Positions 26,285 to 35,017 of a DNA stretch of 64,000 nucleotides are shown one piece after another (positions within the stretch are counted from its first letter, which is position 1; every line of letters starts with the position of its first letter). This DNA comes from a bacterium. Its GTDB lineage: Bacteria > Planctomycetota > Planctomycetia > Isosphaerales > Isosphaeraceae. The notes beneath the pieces were generated by a model. The model ran no database searches. It was given only the letters and a program-made list of their open reading frames with translations, and was not told where the DNA came from. The translations under genes were made by a program, and so were the position numbers. The stretch lies in NCBI GenBank assembly GCA_016125085.1, contig WGMM01000005.1:117189-181188 (forward strand), read 5' to 3'.

Positions 26285-27928
26285 TTAGCGTGGATTCGAT
26301 GGAGACGATGCGGCGGCGGTCGCTGTCGGTCCGCCACCCTGCAAGGTCTGCTTGATCAGGGGCAACCGAACCGCCGAAAAGGCTGAGCGTTGCGCCGGTT
26401 GCGAAATGATCGCCGGAAACAGGCCGATGAGCAGCGTGCCGACCAGGCAGCCCGTTACTGCAGCCTTGAGTGGCCACGGATCGTTCGCGGACACCCGTTC
26501 TCCTTCCAGCGCACCCAGTTCGCTTTCTTTCAAGTACATCGTCACGACGACTCGCAAGTAGTAAACCACACCGATCGCGGCACAGACAGCGGCGAAAATC
26601 GCCAGCCAGGTCAGCATGCGGTCCGATTCACGGCTGGCCACGCTGAACAGGGCCGAGAAGACATAGAACTTGCCCCAGAAGCCGACGAGCGGCGGAATGC
26701 CCGCCATACTGAAGAAGAAGATGGCAAGGAACAGGGCCTTCACAGGTTGACGACGCCCAAGGCCCGTGATGTCGTCGAGTGTCTCGACCGGCGTCCCGCC
26801 CCGGTTCAGGGAAATCAGCACACCGACGGCCCCCAGAGTCATGAAGCCGTAAGCTGCAAGATAGTAAAGGATTCCGAAAACGCCAAGGAGCGGGTCGGCC
26901 GCAGCGGAACCGACTGGCCCTTCTTGACGCAGTGAAGCGATCAGGCCGAGCATGAGGAAGCCGCTGTGCGAAATCGACGAGTAAGCCAGCAGACGGCGCA
27001 GGTTCGTCTGCAACAATGCCATGGTGTTCCCGACCAGCAGCGTGGCGGCTGCGACGATCGCGAAGCCGACGAGGAACCGGTCGACGACGAAGTCGTTCAC
27101 GGCATCGGGCCGACGGCCGTAAATCGGAGCGAGCACACGGGCCAGCGCAATGAAACCGACAGCCTTGGGATACCATGAAAGCAGCGCCGTCATCGTGTAA
27201 GGGCTGCCTTCGTAGACGTCCGGAGCGTAGAAGTGCATGGGCACAGCCGCGATACGGTATGCCAGGCCCGCGAAGATCAGGAACCCGGCGATCAGGGCGA
27301 ATTTGTTGTCCGGCACGTTCACCACGTCGGCATGGAAGATCGTGGCGATGCCCTTGATCTGCGTGATACCCAGTTGGCCGTACAGAAATGCCAGCCCGTA
27401 AAGGAACAGGGCCGAGGCGAAGATGCTCAGGAAGAAATACTTGGTAGCCGCTTCGAGAGTCGTGGCGTTGCGGCGGGCCAGATAGAGCATCAGATACGTC
27501 GGAAGGCTGACCAGTTCGAGCCCGAGAAACAGCAGCACGAGATCGTTCGCCCCTGCGACGATCATCGCACCGGCCTGAACGAAAAGTAGCGAACCAAAAA
27601 ATTCCGGTGCCCGAGCCGCATCGACCTGATCATGCAGAAGGCCCAGAACGATCAAACCTACGATAAGAAGGCCGAACCGGACATTGACCGAAAACGTGTC
27701 GTTGACGAAGACGGCGACAATTTCGTCAGGAACCACGCCGTAAGTCAACACCCAGACAACGAGCGACGCGAGGAATGCCCCTGCGCAGCAACGGGCCCAG
27801 AACCGGCATGACTTCGAAACGAAAGCACCGGCCGTCATGACCGCGACCGCGGCAGCCATCAGTACGATTTCAGGAGCCATCGCTTTCAGCGATGCGGCCG
27901 TGGCGTTGTAGGTCTCGACGTTCAACAT
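26285..27928 (-). CDS. nuoN: NADH-quinone oxidoreductase subunit N
   Basis: A 547-residue, about 14-helix membrane subunit of complex I. It belongs to the antiporter-like proton-pumping group with NuoL and NuoM and carries the usual Glu and Lys residues in TM5-TM7 (LFLGLELVSLP). The C-terminal tail of about 30 residues is Gly/Pro/Ser-rich. It is the last gene of the nuo operon. Confidence 0.95.
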   Translation of the reverse strand: MLNVETYNATAASLKAMAPEIVLMAAAVAVMTAGAFVSKSCRFWARCCAGAFLASLVVWVLTYGVVPDEIVAVFVNDTFSVNVRFGLLIVGLIVLGLLHDQVDAARAPEFFGSLLFVQAGAMIVAGANDLVLLFLGLELVSLPTYLMLYLARRNATTLEAATKYFFLSIFASALFLYGLAFLYGQLGITQIKGIATIFHADVVNVPDNKFALIAGFLIFAGLAYRIAAVPMHFYAPDVYEGSPYTMTALLSWYPKAVGFIALARVLAPIYGRRPDAVNDFVVDRFLVGFAIVAAATLLVGNTMALLQTNLRRLLAYSSISHSGFLMLGLIASLRQEGPVGSAAADPLLGVFGILYYLAAYGFMTLGAVGVLISLNRGGTPVETLDDITGLGRRQPVKALFLAIFFFSMAGIPPLVGFWGKFYVFSALFSVASRESDRMLTWLAIFAAVCAAIGVVYYLRVVVTMYLKESELGALEGERVSANDPWPLKAAVTGCLVGTLLIGLFPAIISQPAQRSAFSAVRLPLIKQTLQGGGPTATAAASSPSNPR

Positions 27929-28006
27929 GTTTCGATCGATCTCGAGTGTGAGCTTCCGCAGGCTTGAATGGTTACGGTCGAACGCAATGGACTGCGAACG
28001 TTGGCG

Positions 28007-29749
28007 TCATTCCGATGCCGATGCCGACCCCAGTAGAATTTCCGTAGACTTCGCTGATTGAGTGGCCACCTTGGCGCCAGTGAATCCACCCGCCATCTTT
28101 TCGATCGGCTCGTTCAGCGGCCGCGTGAAATAGCCGGGCCGGATGCCGATCAGCACGATGAACACGATCAGGGGCGTCAGGCCCAGGATTTCGTACCACG
28201 CGAGCGGATCGATCCGAACCGGCTTGTGGTCATGGTGGTGGTCGTCGCCATGATGTTCCGAATGATCCGCGGCATGATCATGATGATGTTCGGAATGGCC
28301 CGATTCCAGATGCGTTCCATGGCCATGGCCAGGCTCGCGAAGAGGGCCGAAGATCACCCGCTGGATCATCCAGAACGTATAGAAGGCACCCAGAACCATA
28401 CTGGTGGCTGCCAGCGACCCGGCCACTGGCGAAGTCTTGTACATTCCCACCAGGATCGGGAATTCGCCGATGAAGCCGTTCAGACCCGGCAGAGCGACCG
28501 AGCCCAATGAGGCAATGATCAGGAAGAACGCCAGCTTGGGCATGCGGTTCCACAACCCGCCCAGGGCCGACATGTCACGCGTGTGGTAGCGTTCGTAAAC
28601 CACGCCCACACATGCGAACAGAGCACCCGTCGTGAGGCCGTGATTGATCATTTGAATCGCCGCGCCGGAGATACCGGTCGAGTTCATGGCGAAAAGGCCC
28701 AGGCAGATGATGCCCATGTGGCTCACCGAACTGTAGGCCACAAGCCGCTTGATGTCCTTCTGGGCCAATGCCGCCAGAGCACCGTAAATGGCGCCGGCTA
28801 CGGCCAGCGTCGCCAGAAGGGGGAACAGCACCTTCGCCCCGATCGGCGTCATGCCAAGATTGAACCGGATCAGACCATAGCCGCCGACTTTCAGCAGGAC
28901 GCCGGCCAGCAGAATCGACCCGGCCGTCGGTGCTTCCACGTGTGCCAGGGGCAGCCAGGAGTGAAACGGAAACAGCGGCACCTTGATGGCGAAGCCAGCG
29001 AAAAGCAAGAGGAAGATGAGTGTCTGCCAGCCCCAAATCGACTCCGAAAGCCAGGGGTCCCACTTCATCGCCCGCAGGCCTTCGGTGAGTTCAGGAATCG
29101 AGAAGGTCAGCTTCTGGCCGGGTCCATGCTGGGCATGCAGAGCGACGAGCAGGAGGACACCCATTAGCGTCAGCATACCGCCGACGATCGTGTAGACGAA
29201 AAGCGTTACCGATGCCTTGCGCCGATCCGGTCCGCCGTAAATCCCGACGAGGAAGAACAGCGGAATCAGCGTGAATTCGAAGAAGATGTAGAACAGGACG
29301 ACGTCGAGGGCCGCGAACAGCCCGAGCAACCCGCTGTGCAGCAGCAGAAGCAGGGCATAGTGCAGGGGGGCCCGTTCCTTGATCGACTCCCAGGAGGCAC
29401 ACACGGCCGAGATCATCAGCACGTTCGTAAGAGAAAACAGGCCCAGGCTCAGACCATCGAGCCCGAACGAGAGGCGAATGTCCGGCGAGCCGATCCAGGG
29501 CAGGCCCCAGGCTCCGGCTTTGCCGAACGCGAATTGGGGGCCGGAGATCGAAGGATCGAAAGCGAGGTGCAGCGGCAAACCGACGAAAAGCGTCGCGAGA
29601 ACCGTTCCCAGAGCCAGCTTGCGGGCCGTATTCCGATCGAGTGCCTTTTGGCCGGCCAGGAGAGCTACACCCCCGGCCAGAGGCAGAAGAATCGTCAGAA
29701 TCAGAAGTGCTGCCATGAGGAGTTGGATCCGTTCGATGAAGTGAACCAT
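28007..29749 (-). CDS. nuoM: NADH-quinone oxidoreductase subunit M
   Basis: A 580-residue antiporter-like proton-pumping subunit of complex I. Either ATG 29749 or ATG 29716 could be the start; neither has a good ribosome binding site, and the later one gives a more usual N-terminus. The conserved core is clear (FFEFTLIPLFFLVGIYG, AYSSVSHMG). Unusual is a loop at residues about 473-511 very rich in His, Asp and Glu, placed before the last helix. It is preceded by nuoL and followed by nuoN. Confidence 0.95.
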   Translation of the reverse strand: MVHFIERIQLLMAALLILTILLPLAGGVALLAGQKALDRNTARKLALGTVLATLFVGLPLHLAFDPSISGPQFAFGKAGAWGLPWIGSPDIRLSFGLDGLSLGLFSLTNVLMISAVCASWESIKERAPLHYALLLLLHSGLLGLFAALDVVLFYIFFEFTLIPLFFLVGIYGGPDRRKASVTLFVYTIVGGMLTLMGVLLLVALHAQHGPGQKLTFSIPELTEGLRAMKWDPWLSESIWGWQTLIFLLLFAGFAIKVPLFPFHSWLPLAHVEAPTAGSILLAGVLLKVGGYGLIRFNLGMTPIGAKVLFPLLATLAVAGAIYGALAALAQKDIKRLVAYSSVSHMGIICLGLFAMNSTGISGAAIQMINHGLTTGALFACVGVVYERYHTRDMSALGGLWNRMPKLAFFLIIASLGSVALPGLNGFIGEFPILVGMYKTSPVAGSLAATSMVLGAFYTFWMIQRVIFGPLREPGHGHGTHLESGHSEHHHDHAADHSEHHGDDHHHDHKPVRIDPLAWYEILGLTPLIVFIVLIGIRPGYFTRPLNEPIEKMAGGFTGAKVATQSAKSTEILLGSASASE

Positions 29750-29813
29750 TTCGCGTTCGCCGGGTCAGCCCATGCGGCACGTCCCGCGGCGATCGCCGGA
29801 GAATTCCCCGAAA

Positions 29814-31802
29814 TCAGGTGAACACCAGGAGCGTCAGAATGCCCACGACCAGAAGAGCCGCAAGAGACGCATACGCCTGAACCGCTCCGTTCTGGAACCG
29901 CTGAAGCTGGGCCCTTGCCAGCTCGGACGGAAACTTCGCGACGGTCCGCACGACACCATCCACGCCGTAGATGTCGAAATACCGGCAGAACTGGGCCAGT
30001 ACGAGAATCGGGGACACGAAGAGAGTCTTGTAGACCTCGTCGACCCAGAGCTTGTTGAGAGACGCCGAATAGAGTGGCTTGAGCGACCCGGCCAGTTTCT
30101 CAGGCAAAGCCGAGGGCTGACCGTACATGACGTAGGCCAGACCGATGCCGAGACCGCCAGCGATGGTGCCCAGAAGTGCCGTAGCCCAGTCGAACCCGTG
30201 CGGTTCCGCGTGAGGCAGGCGGTCGTGGTAGCCGACTGAATTTTCCACGAGATGGGCGAACCAGCCGGTCGTCGGCTCGGCGAAAACCAGTCCGACAAGC
30301 ACGGCACATACGGCGAGGATCTGCAACGGCCGAGTCATCACTGCCGGCGACTCCTTGCCGAAGAACGGGTCATCGCCATGATCGTGGTGATGGTCATGCG
30401 GATCGGCTTCGGGGTCGTGCGGGCTCGGCAGTTTTTCCGGGCCGTGGAATGTCTTGAACAGGGCCCTGAAGGTGTAGAAAGCCGTCATGCCCGCGGTGAT
30501 CAGGGCGATCCAGTAGATCGAATGATAGAGAGTTGCCGCGCCGTGAAGCTCGAGGTGCTCGGCCTCGTGCGATGCCTGCTTCAAAGCGGCAAGCACTTCG
30601 TCCTTGCTCCAGAACCCGGCCAGAGGAAAGATCCCGGCCAGGGCCAGCGATCCGATGAGAAACGTGCCGTAGGTAATCGGCATGCGATGCCGCAGGCCCG
30701 AAAACCGCCGCATATCGATCACATGCCCCATGGCGTGCATCACGCTGCCCGAGCCGAGAAAGAGCAGAGCCTTGAAAAATGCGTGCGTGAACAGGTGGAA
30801 CATGCCCGCGACGACCGCGAACTGGGCCACCGAGCCGATACCGCTGCCCAGTCCCATGAACATGAAGCCGATCTGGCTGATCGTCGAATAAGCCAGCACC
30901 CGCTTCAGGTCATTTTGCGTCAGAGCATAGAAGCCGGCCATCAGGGCCGTCAGGCAGCCGATCGTGGCGATCAGCGGGGCGACCGCCTCCAGACCGACGA
31001 TCAGTGGCGCCGAACGGGCAATCAGATACACCCCGGCGGTGACCATCGTGGCGGCGTGAATCAGGGCCGAAACCGGCGTCGGGCCTTCCATCGCGTCCGG
31101 CAACCAGACATACAGCGGGATCTGTGCTGATTTCGCCGTCGCGGCCCAGAAGAAGAGAATGGCGATACCCACACGGTCCGCGTCAGGAATGTTGTTCAGG
31201 GCTGCGAAGACCGATTCGTACGAAAGATCTCCGCCAGGAACCAGTGTCCAGAGCCAGAACAGGCCGATCGCGAAGCCCAGGTCGCCGACCCGGTTCACCA
31301 GGAAGGCCTTCTTCGCGGCGGCCGCGGCCGAAGGTTTCTCGTGCCAGAAACCGATCAGCAAATAGCTGCACGCACCCACGCATTCCCAGAAGCCGTAGGT
31401 CAGCACAAAATTGTTCGAAAGCACCAGGCCCGTCATCGAGAAGACGAAAAGCCCGACGCAGGCGAAGAATCGGGTATAGCCCGGGTCGCCCGTCATATAG
31501 CCCGACGCGAAGAGTGCGACGAGAGTTGCGATGAAAGTGACCATGCACAGCATCATCGAAGTGAGGCCGTCGACCTGAAACGCCAGCGGCACTTTCAGGG
31601 CACCGACGTCGAGCCAGTCGCAGATCTTGTGCGATTCCGGATGATCGAACGAAAAGAGCACTCCGAGCGAAACCACGAAAGCCGCGCCGATGCCGAACAC
31701 GACAGGCAGGTGGGCCTTCTCTCCGAGCCGACGACCCGCCAGAGCGGTCACGAGGCTCGCGAACAGGGGAAGTGCCGGTACGATCCAAGCGAGATGTGTC
31801 AT
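29814..31802 (-). CDS. nuoL: NADH-quinone oxidoreductase subunit L
   Basis: A 662-residue complex I subunit, the largest antiporter-like one, with the lateral helix at its C-terminus. Conserved stretches include LIGFWHEKPSA, WLPDAMEGPTPVSALIHAATMV and AYSTISQIG. A loop at about 459-481 is rich in His and Asp (DPHDHHHDHGDDP), echoing the His-rich loop of NuoM. It is the operon neighbour of nuoK (18 bp apart). Confidence 0.95.
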   Translation of the reverse strand: MTHLAWIVPALPLFASLVTALAGRRLGEKAHLPVVFGIGAAFVVSLGVLFSFDHPESHKICDWLDVGALKVPLAFQVDGLTSMMLCMVTFIATLVALFASGYMTGDPGYTRFFACVGLFVFSMTGLVLSNNFVLTYGFWECVGACSYLLIGFWHEKPSAAAAAKKAFLVNRVGDLGFAIGLFWLWTLVPGGDLSYESVFAALNNIPDADRVGIAILFFWAATAKSAQIPLYVWLPDAMEGPTPVSALIHAATMVTAGVYLIARSAPLIVGLEAVAPLIATIGCLTALMAGFYALTQNDLKRVLAYSTISQIGFMFMGLGSGIGSVAQFAVVAGMFHLFTHAFFKALLFLGSGSVMHAMGHVIDMRRFSGLRHRMPITYGTFLIGSLALAGIFPLAGFWSKDEVLAALKQASHEAEHLELHGAATLYHSIYWIALITAGMTAFYTFRALFKTFHGPEKLPSPHDPEADPHDHHHDHGDDPFFGKESPAVMTRPLQILAVCAVLVGLVFAEPTTGWFAHLVENSVGYHDRLPHAEPHGFDWATALLGTIAGGLGIGLAYVMYGQPSALPEKLAGSLKPLYSASLNKLWVDEVYKTLFVSPILVLAQFCRYFDIYGVDGVVRTVAKFPSELARAQLQRFQNGAVQAYASLAALLVVGILTLLVFT

Positions 31803-31819
31803 TGGAGGAAACAGGATCC

Positions 31820-32284
31820 TTACTGGGCTCGTTGTCCGGAGGCGATCACGGAAATCTCCGGTTCGATACCGGCCGGTGTCAGGTGAGGATACGATTCGGC
31901 TCCCGGGCCGACGAGCAGCGGTTCGGCCTCGGTCACGTCTTCGACCTCAGGCGGCAAACCTGGCTCACGGATGCTCTGCCATTTCGAAACGTCCAGCGAA
32001 TTGGCCCGGTTGAAAAGCTGCACGACGAGAGCCAGTGCGACGGCCGCTTCGCAGGCGGCGATGGTCAGGATCATGATAGTCATGATCTGCCCATTGAAAT
32101 TGCCGTGAAACCTGCCGAATGCGACGAACGTGAGACCCACGCCCTGAAGCATCAGCTCCGCGGAAAGGAACATGATGATCAGGTTCCTGCGCGTGAGGAA
32201 ACCGATCGTCCCCAGGCCGAACAGGAACGCGCCGATCGCCAGGTAAGTCGTCAGATTTCCCGCCGTGAAGGTTGTTTCGACCAT
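31820..32284 (-). CDS. nuoK: NADH-quinone oxidoreductase subunit K
   Basis: A 154-residue complex I membrane subunit with three helices in the first 100 residues, including the conserved Glu in SAELMLQG and in AACEAAVALA. The family is usually about 100 residues; here a hydrophilic C-terminal tail of roughly 50 residues (from about 105) is added, rich in Pro, Glu and Gly. Start ATG at 32284. Confidence 0.92.
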   Translation of the reverse strand: MVETTFTAGNLTTYLAIGAFLFGLGTIGFLTRRNLIIMFLSAELMLQGVGLTFVAFGRFHGNFNGQIMTIMILTIAACEAAVALALVVQLFNRANSLDVSKWQSIREPGLPPEVEDVTEAEPLLVGPGAESYPHLTPAGIEPEISVIASGQRAQ

Positions 32285-32350
32285 CTTCTCGTTGTCCTGG
32301 ACCTTGATTGCTCGAACGCGCCGAACGGAACCACCGGGAAACCTGTTTCG

Positions 32351-33211
32351 TCAGGCGGCGGAATTGGACTTTCTCGGAGTCGCGATCACCACCGCACCGG
32401 CCAATGCCACGAACAGAATCGCTCCGACGACTTCCGAAGAGATCAGGTGAGTCGTGTAAAGAGCGGAGCCCAAGCCTGCCACCTGAGGTGCGGGCACGCC
32501 CGCGGGGAGCCCCTTGCCAAGATGATCGGGCGTCGAAAGCTGGGGCGTCAGAGTCTTGCCCAGAACGATCGCTCCAGGGTGCTCAGGCATCAGCTTGCGA
32601 ACCGTGACAAGGTCACTGGCTGGAATCAGCCGCGAATTGACCACAACCGGCTCGACGGAGCCCTCGAGACCGCCATGATAGTTCGGATCGCTCAGAATCA
32701 CGATCAGCAGCGACCAGATCAGGATAAAGCCCGTCAGGCTCGCCTGTGCCGGCTGGCGGGCCAGGCGGTCGTAATCGGCCTTGCCGCCGCTCTGGGCCAG
32801 CATGATCACGAACAGGAAAGTGACGATGATCGCACCCGCGTAAACGATGACCGTTCCGGCCGCCAGAAAGCCCGCACCGGCCATCATGAACAGACCCGAC
32901 GTGGCCAGAACCACGACCGCGAACCAAAGCGCGGAATGGACAGGGTCACGCGCCGTGATCATGAGCGTTCCGCCCAGGACGCTGGCAATGCCGAATACAT
33001 AGAAGAACATCCGCGAAACGATCGGTGCCGGCCCCGCACCCAACCCGATGAGGTTAAGAGCCGCGAACGCGACCAGCCCCGTTCCCAGAGCGAACACGAC
33101 GGCGGGCTTCGCGAATTGCCGGCGGGTCGGCATCATGAGAAACGTGCCCAGACCGCCACAGAGGCAGATCAGAAGGCATCTGGTGAGAACGGAAGGCGGA
33201 AAGTCGTGCAC
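32351..33211 (-). CDS. nuoJ: NADH-quinone oxidoreductase subunit J
   Basis: A 286-residue membrane subunit of complex I. The recognisable NuoJ core begins near residue 65 (FYVFGIASVLGG, DPVHSALWF, GTVIVYAGAIIVTFLFVIM). Ahead of it are two extra hydrophobic segments (residues 10-30 and 35-60), and a polar loop of about 75 residues separates the core from the last helix. The protein is longer than the usual 160-200 residues. Confidence 0.92.
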   Translation of the reverse strand: MHDFPPSVLTRCLLICLCGGLGTFLMMPTRRQFAKPAVVFALGTGLVAFAALNLIGLGAGPAPIVSRMFFYVFGIASVLGGTLMITARDPVHSALWFAVVVLATSGLFMMAGAGFLAAGTVIVYAGAIIVTFLFVIMLAQSGGKADYDRLARQPAQASLTGFILIWSLLIVILSDPNYHGGLEGSVEPVVVNSRLIPASDLVTVRKLMPEHPGAIVLGKTLTPQLSTPDHLGKGLPAGVPAPQVAGLGSALYTTHLISSEVVGAILFVALAGAVVIATPRKSNSAA

Positions 33212-33263
33212 GGATGTCAGTCCTGAATGGAGATCGTACTTGCGTCCGCAAGGCCGGGTACGG

Positions 33264-33881
33264 TCAGACGAGCTGCTGGCGTTCGATCACGGGGCCCGTC
33301 GTCGGAGTGGTCACGAGTTCCCGGCTGCGATTCGACGAAGCCGGCGGAACGATACCCGACTTCATCGGCTCGCCTTCCTTCGTCAGATCGAACACCGAAA
33401 GGAGCTTGGTTTTGTCGAAGATCATCTCTTCGCGGCTCAGCCCGGAAAGGTCGTACATGCTCGTCAGTTCGATCGCGTCGACAGGGCAGGCTTCCTCGCA
33501 CATGCCACAGTAGATGCACCGAAGCTCGTCGATGACGAAACTCTGGCAGTACTTTTCCCTGTCCGTCCACGATTCCGGAGCCGTCGCACCAACGATGTCA
33601 ATGCAGTGGACAGGGCAGGCCGTGGCGCACAGCATGCAGGCGACGCACTTCACCCGCCCCTGTTCGTCCTTGTTCAGCCGGTGCACGCCCCGGTAATTGG
33701 GCGAAGGCTGGTGCTGAACTTCGGGATATTCCATCGTCACAGCGCCGTCACCCAGCGCGGCTTTCACGATGTGCCGCCCCGTCACCACCAGACCGCCGAG
33801 GATCTGCGGCAAATACGACTGCTCGAGAAGCGTCAGCTTCGGCGGCGTCATTTTCTTGAGGGCTGGATCGTCACTTCGCAT
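33264..33881 (-). CDS. nuoI: NADH-quinone oxidoreductase subunit I
   Basis: A 205-residue ferredoxin-like subunit that carries two [4Fe-4S] clusters linking the peripheral arm to the quinone site. The two motifs are CVACMLCATACP and CIYCGMCEEACP. The C-terminus extends about 50 residues after the second motif. Order matches the standard nuo operon (between H and J). Confidence 0.96.
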   Translation of the reverse strand: MRSDDPALKKMTPPKLTLLEQSYLPQILGGLVVTGRHIVKAALGDGAVTMEYPEVQHQPSPNYRGVHRLNKDEQGRVKCVACMLCATACPVHCIDIVGATAPESWTDREKYCQSFVIDELRCIYCGMCEEACPVDAIELTSMYDLSGLSREEMIFDKTKLLSVFDLTKEGEPMKSGIVPPASSNRSRELVTTPTTGPVIERQQLV

Positions 33882-33932
33882 TCGGGTCTCTCTCCGCTTC
33901 GTTCGCCCAGGCGGATGTTATTGGCCGCTCGA

Positions 33933-34967
33933 TCAGCGGCGAATCAGTTGAAGGATCAGAGCGGTCACGACCGTATTGCCGATGGCCAGCGGAATCATCC
34001 GCTTCCAGGCAAGTTCCATCAGCCGGTCGTAACGGAACCGCGGCAATGTCCAGCGAATCCACATCACGAACACGATCATGGCCAGAACTTTCGTGATCAG
34101 CGTACCCACTTTGAGGATCGCCATCAGCCAGCCGGAATCGCCCAGGCTCACGAACGGCGGATCCCAGCCACCCAGGTAAAGGATGACGACCAGGAAACTC
34201 ACCGTGATGACGTGCAGATATTCGCCCAGGAAGAACATGCCGAACTTCATCGACGAGTACTCGGTATGGAACCCGCCGACCAGCTCCTGCTCCGACTCCG
34301 GAAGGTCGAAAGGCAGCCGGTTCGTCTCCGCGAAGGCACAGATCAGGAAGATGAAGAAGCCGAGCGGCTGCACGAAAATGCCCCAGGCGTTCTTATCCTG
34401 CCACTGGATGATCGTGTTCAGGTCGAGCGAACTTGCCAACAGCACGATCCCCAGTACGGAAAGTCCCATCGGAATTTCGTAGCTGATGATCTGGGCACTC
34501 GAACGCAGGCCGCCAAGAAACGAATACTTGTTGTTCGACGAATACCCGGCGAGGATCACGCCGTATACGGCCAGGCTACCCACGGCGAAGATGTAAAGCA
34601 GACCGATGTCGATGCCCGGAGCGATCTGGAACTGAATCGGGCCGTCGAAAAGCCCCGGACCGTTCGGCCCGACGGGACCGAAAGGAACGACGGCGAAGCC
34701 GATCATGGCCGTCACGATGCTCAGAAACGGCGCCAGGATGAAAATCGGCTTGTTCACATAGTTCGGCGTGACGTCCTCTTTCAGGAACATCTTCACACCG
34801 TCCACGATCGGTTGCAGAAGCCCCAGCGGGCCGACCCGGTTCGGGCCGATCCGGTCCTGAGAGAACGCGGCGATCTTCCGCTCGACGAGAATCAGATATG
34901 CGACCGCGCCCTGCGTGACGCCGACGACGATCGAAATCTTGATGATCAGTCCGATGATTTCCAACAT
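33933..34967 (-). CDS. nuoH: NADH-quinone oxidoreductase subunit H
   Basis: A 344-residue membrane subunit with about eight helices, which forms the quinone chamber with NuoB and NuoD. The conserved loop FAETNRLPFDLPESEQELV and the early DRIGPNRVGP are present. Length is normal. Confidence 0.96.
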   Translation of the reverse strand: MLEIIGLIIKISIVVGVTQGAVAYLILVERKIAAFSQDRIGPNRVGPLGLLQPIVDGVKMFLKEDVTPNYVNKPIFILAPFLSIVTAMIGFAVVPFGPVGPNGPGLFDGPIQFQIAPGIDIGLLYIFAVGSLAVYGVILAGYSSNNKYSFLGGLRSSAQIISYEIPMGLSVLGIVLLASSLDLNTIIQWQDKNAWGIFVQPLGFFIFLICAFAETNRLPFDLPESEQELVGGFHTEYSSMKFGMFFLGEYLHVITVSFLVVILYLGGWDPPFVSLGDSGWLMAILKVGTLITKVLAMIVFVMWIRWTLPRFRYDRLMELAWKRMIPLAIGNTVVTALILQLIRR

Positions 34968-35017
34968 GCTTCAGATGCTCTCGCCTTTTCGGGATCCTGT
35001 CGGGGTGATCCGCAACT

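Noticed and set aside
31772..33226. 484-residue plus-strand ORF antisense to nuoK and nuoJ
   Set aside because: Shadow of conserved membrane-protein genes; no domain.
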